Below are positions 13,622-14,808 of a stretch of 14,808 nt of DNA, piece by piece. Every line of letters starts with the position of its first letter. Position 1 is the first letter of the stretch. Source of the stretch: an uncultured Acidimicrobiales bacterium (GTDB lineage: Bacteria; Actinomycetota; Acidimicrobiia; Acidimicrobiales; UBA10347); contig CALDGN010000047.1 in the NCBI GenBank assembly GCA_937942965.1, forward strand, positions 1 to 14,808. Direction: 5' to 3'. Under the pieces are notes generated by a model, which did not search any database, was not told the DNA's origin, and was given only the letters and a program-made list of their open reading frames with translations. Position numbers and translations under genes: made by a program.

Positions 13622-14764
13622 ATGAAGAACCAGGTCACCGAGATGTTCGGCATCGACATGCCGATCTTTGCCTTCAGCCACTGCCGCGACGTCGTCGCAG
13701 CAGTCTCCAAGGCCGGCGGCCTTGGTGTGCTCGGCGCAGTCGCCCACTCGCCCGAAGGTCTCGAGATCGACCTGCAGTGGATCGAGGACGAAGTCGGCGA
13801 CAAGCCCTATGGCGTCGATCTCATCGTCCCGGCCAAATACGCCGGCAGCGACGAGGGCGGGCTGAACGTCCAGAAGATCCAGGAGATGATTCCGCAAGAG
13901 CACCGGGACTACATCGACGACATCCTCGATCGCTACGACGTGCCACCCCTCGAGGAGTCGGCAGGGCGTGGGCAGTTCTCGATGGGCGACGACGCGGCTG
14001 CGCCGATGTCGGCTGACTCCCAGGCGCCGAACCTCGACATTGCGCTGGCCTACAAGTCGGCGATCATCGTCAATGCGCTCGGCCCGCCACCGCAGTTCAT
14101 GATCGACAAGGTCAAGGCAGCCGGACGGCGAACCGGTGCACTGGCTGGCAAGGCGCAGCATGCCGAACGCCATGTCAACGCGGGCGTTGATCTCATCATC
14201 GCTCAGGGTTCCGAGGCCGGTGGCCACACCGGCGAAATCGGAACCATGGTGCTGATCCCCGAGATCGTCGACGCAGTCGGCGACACCCCCGTCCTCGGTG
14301 CCGGCGGTATCGGACGCGGCTCCCAGATGGCAGCTTCGATGGCACTCGGCGCGCAGGGCGTCTGGTGCGGATCGGTGTGGCTCACGACCGAGGAAGCCGA
14401 GACCCATCCGGTCGTGAAGGAGAAGTTCCTGTCGGCCACGAGTTCGGACACCATTCGGTCTCGGTCGCGGACCGGCAAACACGCTCGCCAGCTGAAGTCG
14501 GCGTGGACCGACGAGTGGGAGAATCCCGAGACACCGATGCCGTTGGGTATGCCGATGCAGCCGGTGTTGATCAATGACGCCATCACGCGGATCAACCGTG
14601 CCGCTCACCACTCGGGTTCTGGGGCGGAAAAGCTGGCCAACTATTTCGTGGGTCAGGTCGTCGGCAACATGAACAAGACGAAGTCCGCCACTCAGGTGGT
14701 CTACGACATGATCGACGAGTTCATCGAGGCGACACAGGGGCTCGCCCGCCAGCTCGAAACCTGA
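13622..14764 (+). CDS. Nitronate monooxygenase-family (2-nitropropane dioxygenase-like) flavoprotein
   Basis: This 380-residue FMN-dependent TIM-barrel protein belongs to the family that oxidises alkyl nitronates; the related enoyl reductase FabK shares the fold. Visible features: the N-terminal MPIFAFSHCRDVVAAVSKAGGLGVLG run (about 13-38), N151, the motif AQGSEAGGHTG (194-204) with the catalytic-type histidine H202, and phosphate-binding VLGAGGIGRGSQ (224-235) followed by ALGAQGVWCGS. Residues about 74-138 form an acidic insert with QEHRDYIDDILDRYDVPPLEES, longer than in classical enzymes. The true substrate is unknown. I chose the ATG at 13622 because it matches the family start; an earlier ATG at 13544 lies inside the palindrome and would add 26 Cys-rich, unlikely residues. 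Upstream is only a weak ribosome site. It is divergent from the LLM oxidoreductase. Confidence 0.9.
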   Translation: MKNQVTEMFGIDMPIFAFSHCRDVVAAVSKAGGLGVLGAVAHSPEGLEIDLQWIEDEVGDKPYGVDLIVPAKYAGSDEGGLNVQKIQEMIPQEHRDYIDDILDRYDVPPLEESAGRGQFSMGDDAAAPMSADSQAPNLDIALAYKSAIIVNALGPPPQFMIDKVKAAGRRTGALAGKAQHAERHVNAGVDLIIAQGSEAGGHTGEIGTMVLIPEIVDAVGDTPVLGAGGIGRGSQMAASMALGAQGVWCGSVWLTTEEAETHPVVKEKFLSATSSDTIRSRSRTGKHARQLKSAWTDEWENPETPMPLGMPMQPVLINDAITRINRAAHHSGSGAEKLANYFVGQVVGNMNKTKSATQVVYDMIDEFIEATQGLARQLET

Positions 14765-14782
14765 GCAGATCGGGGCGGCGCG

Positions 14783-14801
14783 GCGCCGGCTCACCCGGCG
14801 C
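14783..14801 (+). terminator. GC-rich hairpin after the nitronate monooxygenase gene
   Basis: GCGCCGG (14783-14789) pairs with CCGGCGC (14795-14801) around a 5-base loop, 18 bases after the stop codon. No T-tract follows within the window. It is a plausible terminator, but short GC-rich stems are common by chance in this sequence. Confidence 0.45.
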
Positions 14802-14808
14802 ACGTTGG

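Noticed and set aside
13226..14803. A 525-codon minus-strand open frame covering the nitronate monooxygenase gene
   Set aside because: It is the complement of a well-supported flavoprotein gene and also runs out of frame through the oxidoreductase start and the palindrome.

Overview
The window is high-GC DNA that looks like a chromosome segment from a free-living actinobacterium. Evidence includes a probable coenzyme-F420-dependent luciferase-like oxidoreductase, a DUF6777-type membrane-anchored surface protein (a family I know from actinobacteria), frequent GTG starts, and terminator-like hairpins without U-tracts. The mix resembles Acidimicrobiia (Ilumatobacter-like), but that assignment is inference. 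I saw no tRNA, rRNA, CRISPR array, insertion sequence or phage gene. Coding density is very high and the longest gap between genes is about 120 bases.

Bases 2-3702 are a signalling block. Three minus-strand genes are fused by two ATGA stop/start overlaps: a HisKA_3-type histidine kinase with no sensor domain, a single-domain receiver with no output domain, and a stand-alone HPt protein. Divergent from them is a membrane GGDEF-EAL protein for cyclic-di-GMP turnover. The three-gene set looks like a multi-step phosphorelay whose final output is not visible here.

Bases 3715-8562 carry four minus-strand genes read as inositol-monophosphatase-family enzyme, small antibiotic-biosynthesis-monooxygenase-fold protein, typA/bipA ribosome GTPase, and DEAD-box RNA helicase with a long Arg/Asp/Asn-rich tail. 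The last two form a likely ribosome-assembly or stress pair. The typA leader contains overlapping inverted repeats that could fold as an H-type pseudoknot.

Bases 8655-12293 encode the most unusual protein: 1212 residues with a Gly/Gln/Pro/Tyr-rich cytoplasmic tail, one transmembrane helix, a DUF6777-like domain, about seven divergent modules that each end in a Trp-then-two-Cys signature, and a C-terminal third holding 38 cysteines in two kinds of short repeat. It is probably a disulfide-rich cell-surface protein of unknown function. A perfect 11-bp hairpin follows it.

Bases 12414-14764 hold a divergent pair of predicted flavin enzymes: an F420-dependent LLM-class oxidoreductase (minus) and a nitronate-monooxygenase-family protein (plus). 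Between them lies a 50-base imperfect palindrome with 15-base perfect outer arms. It is centred exactly midway between the two start codons, 33 bases from each, and is the best candidate for an undescribed cis-acting element in the window.
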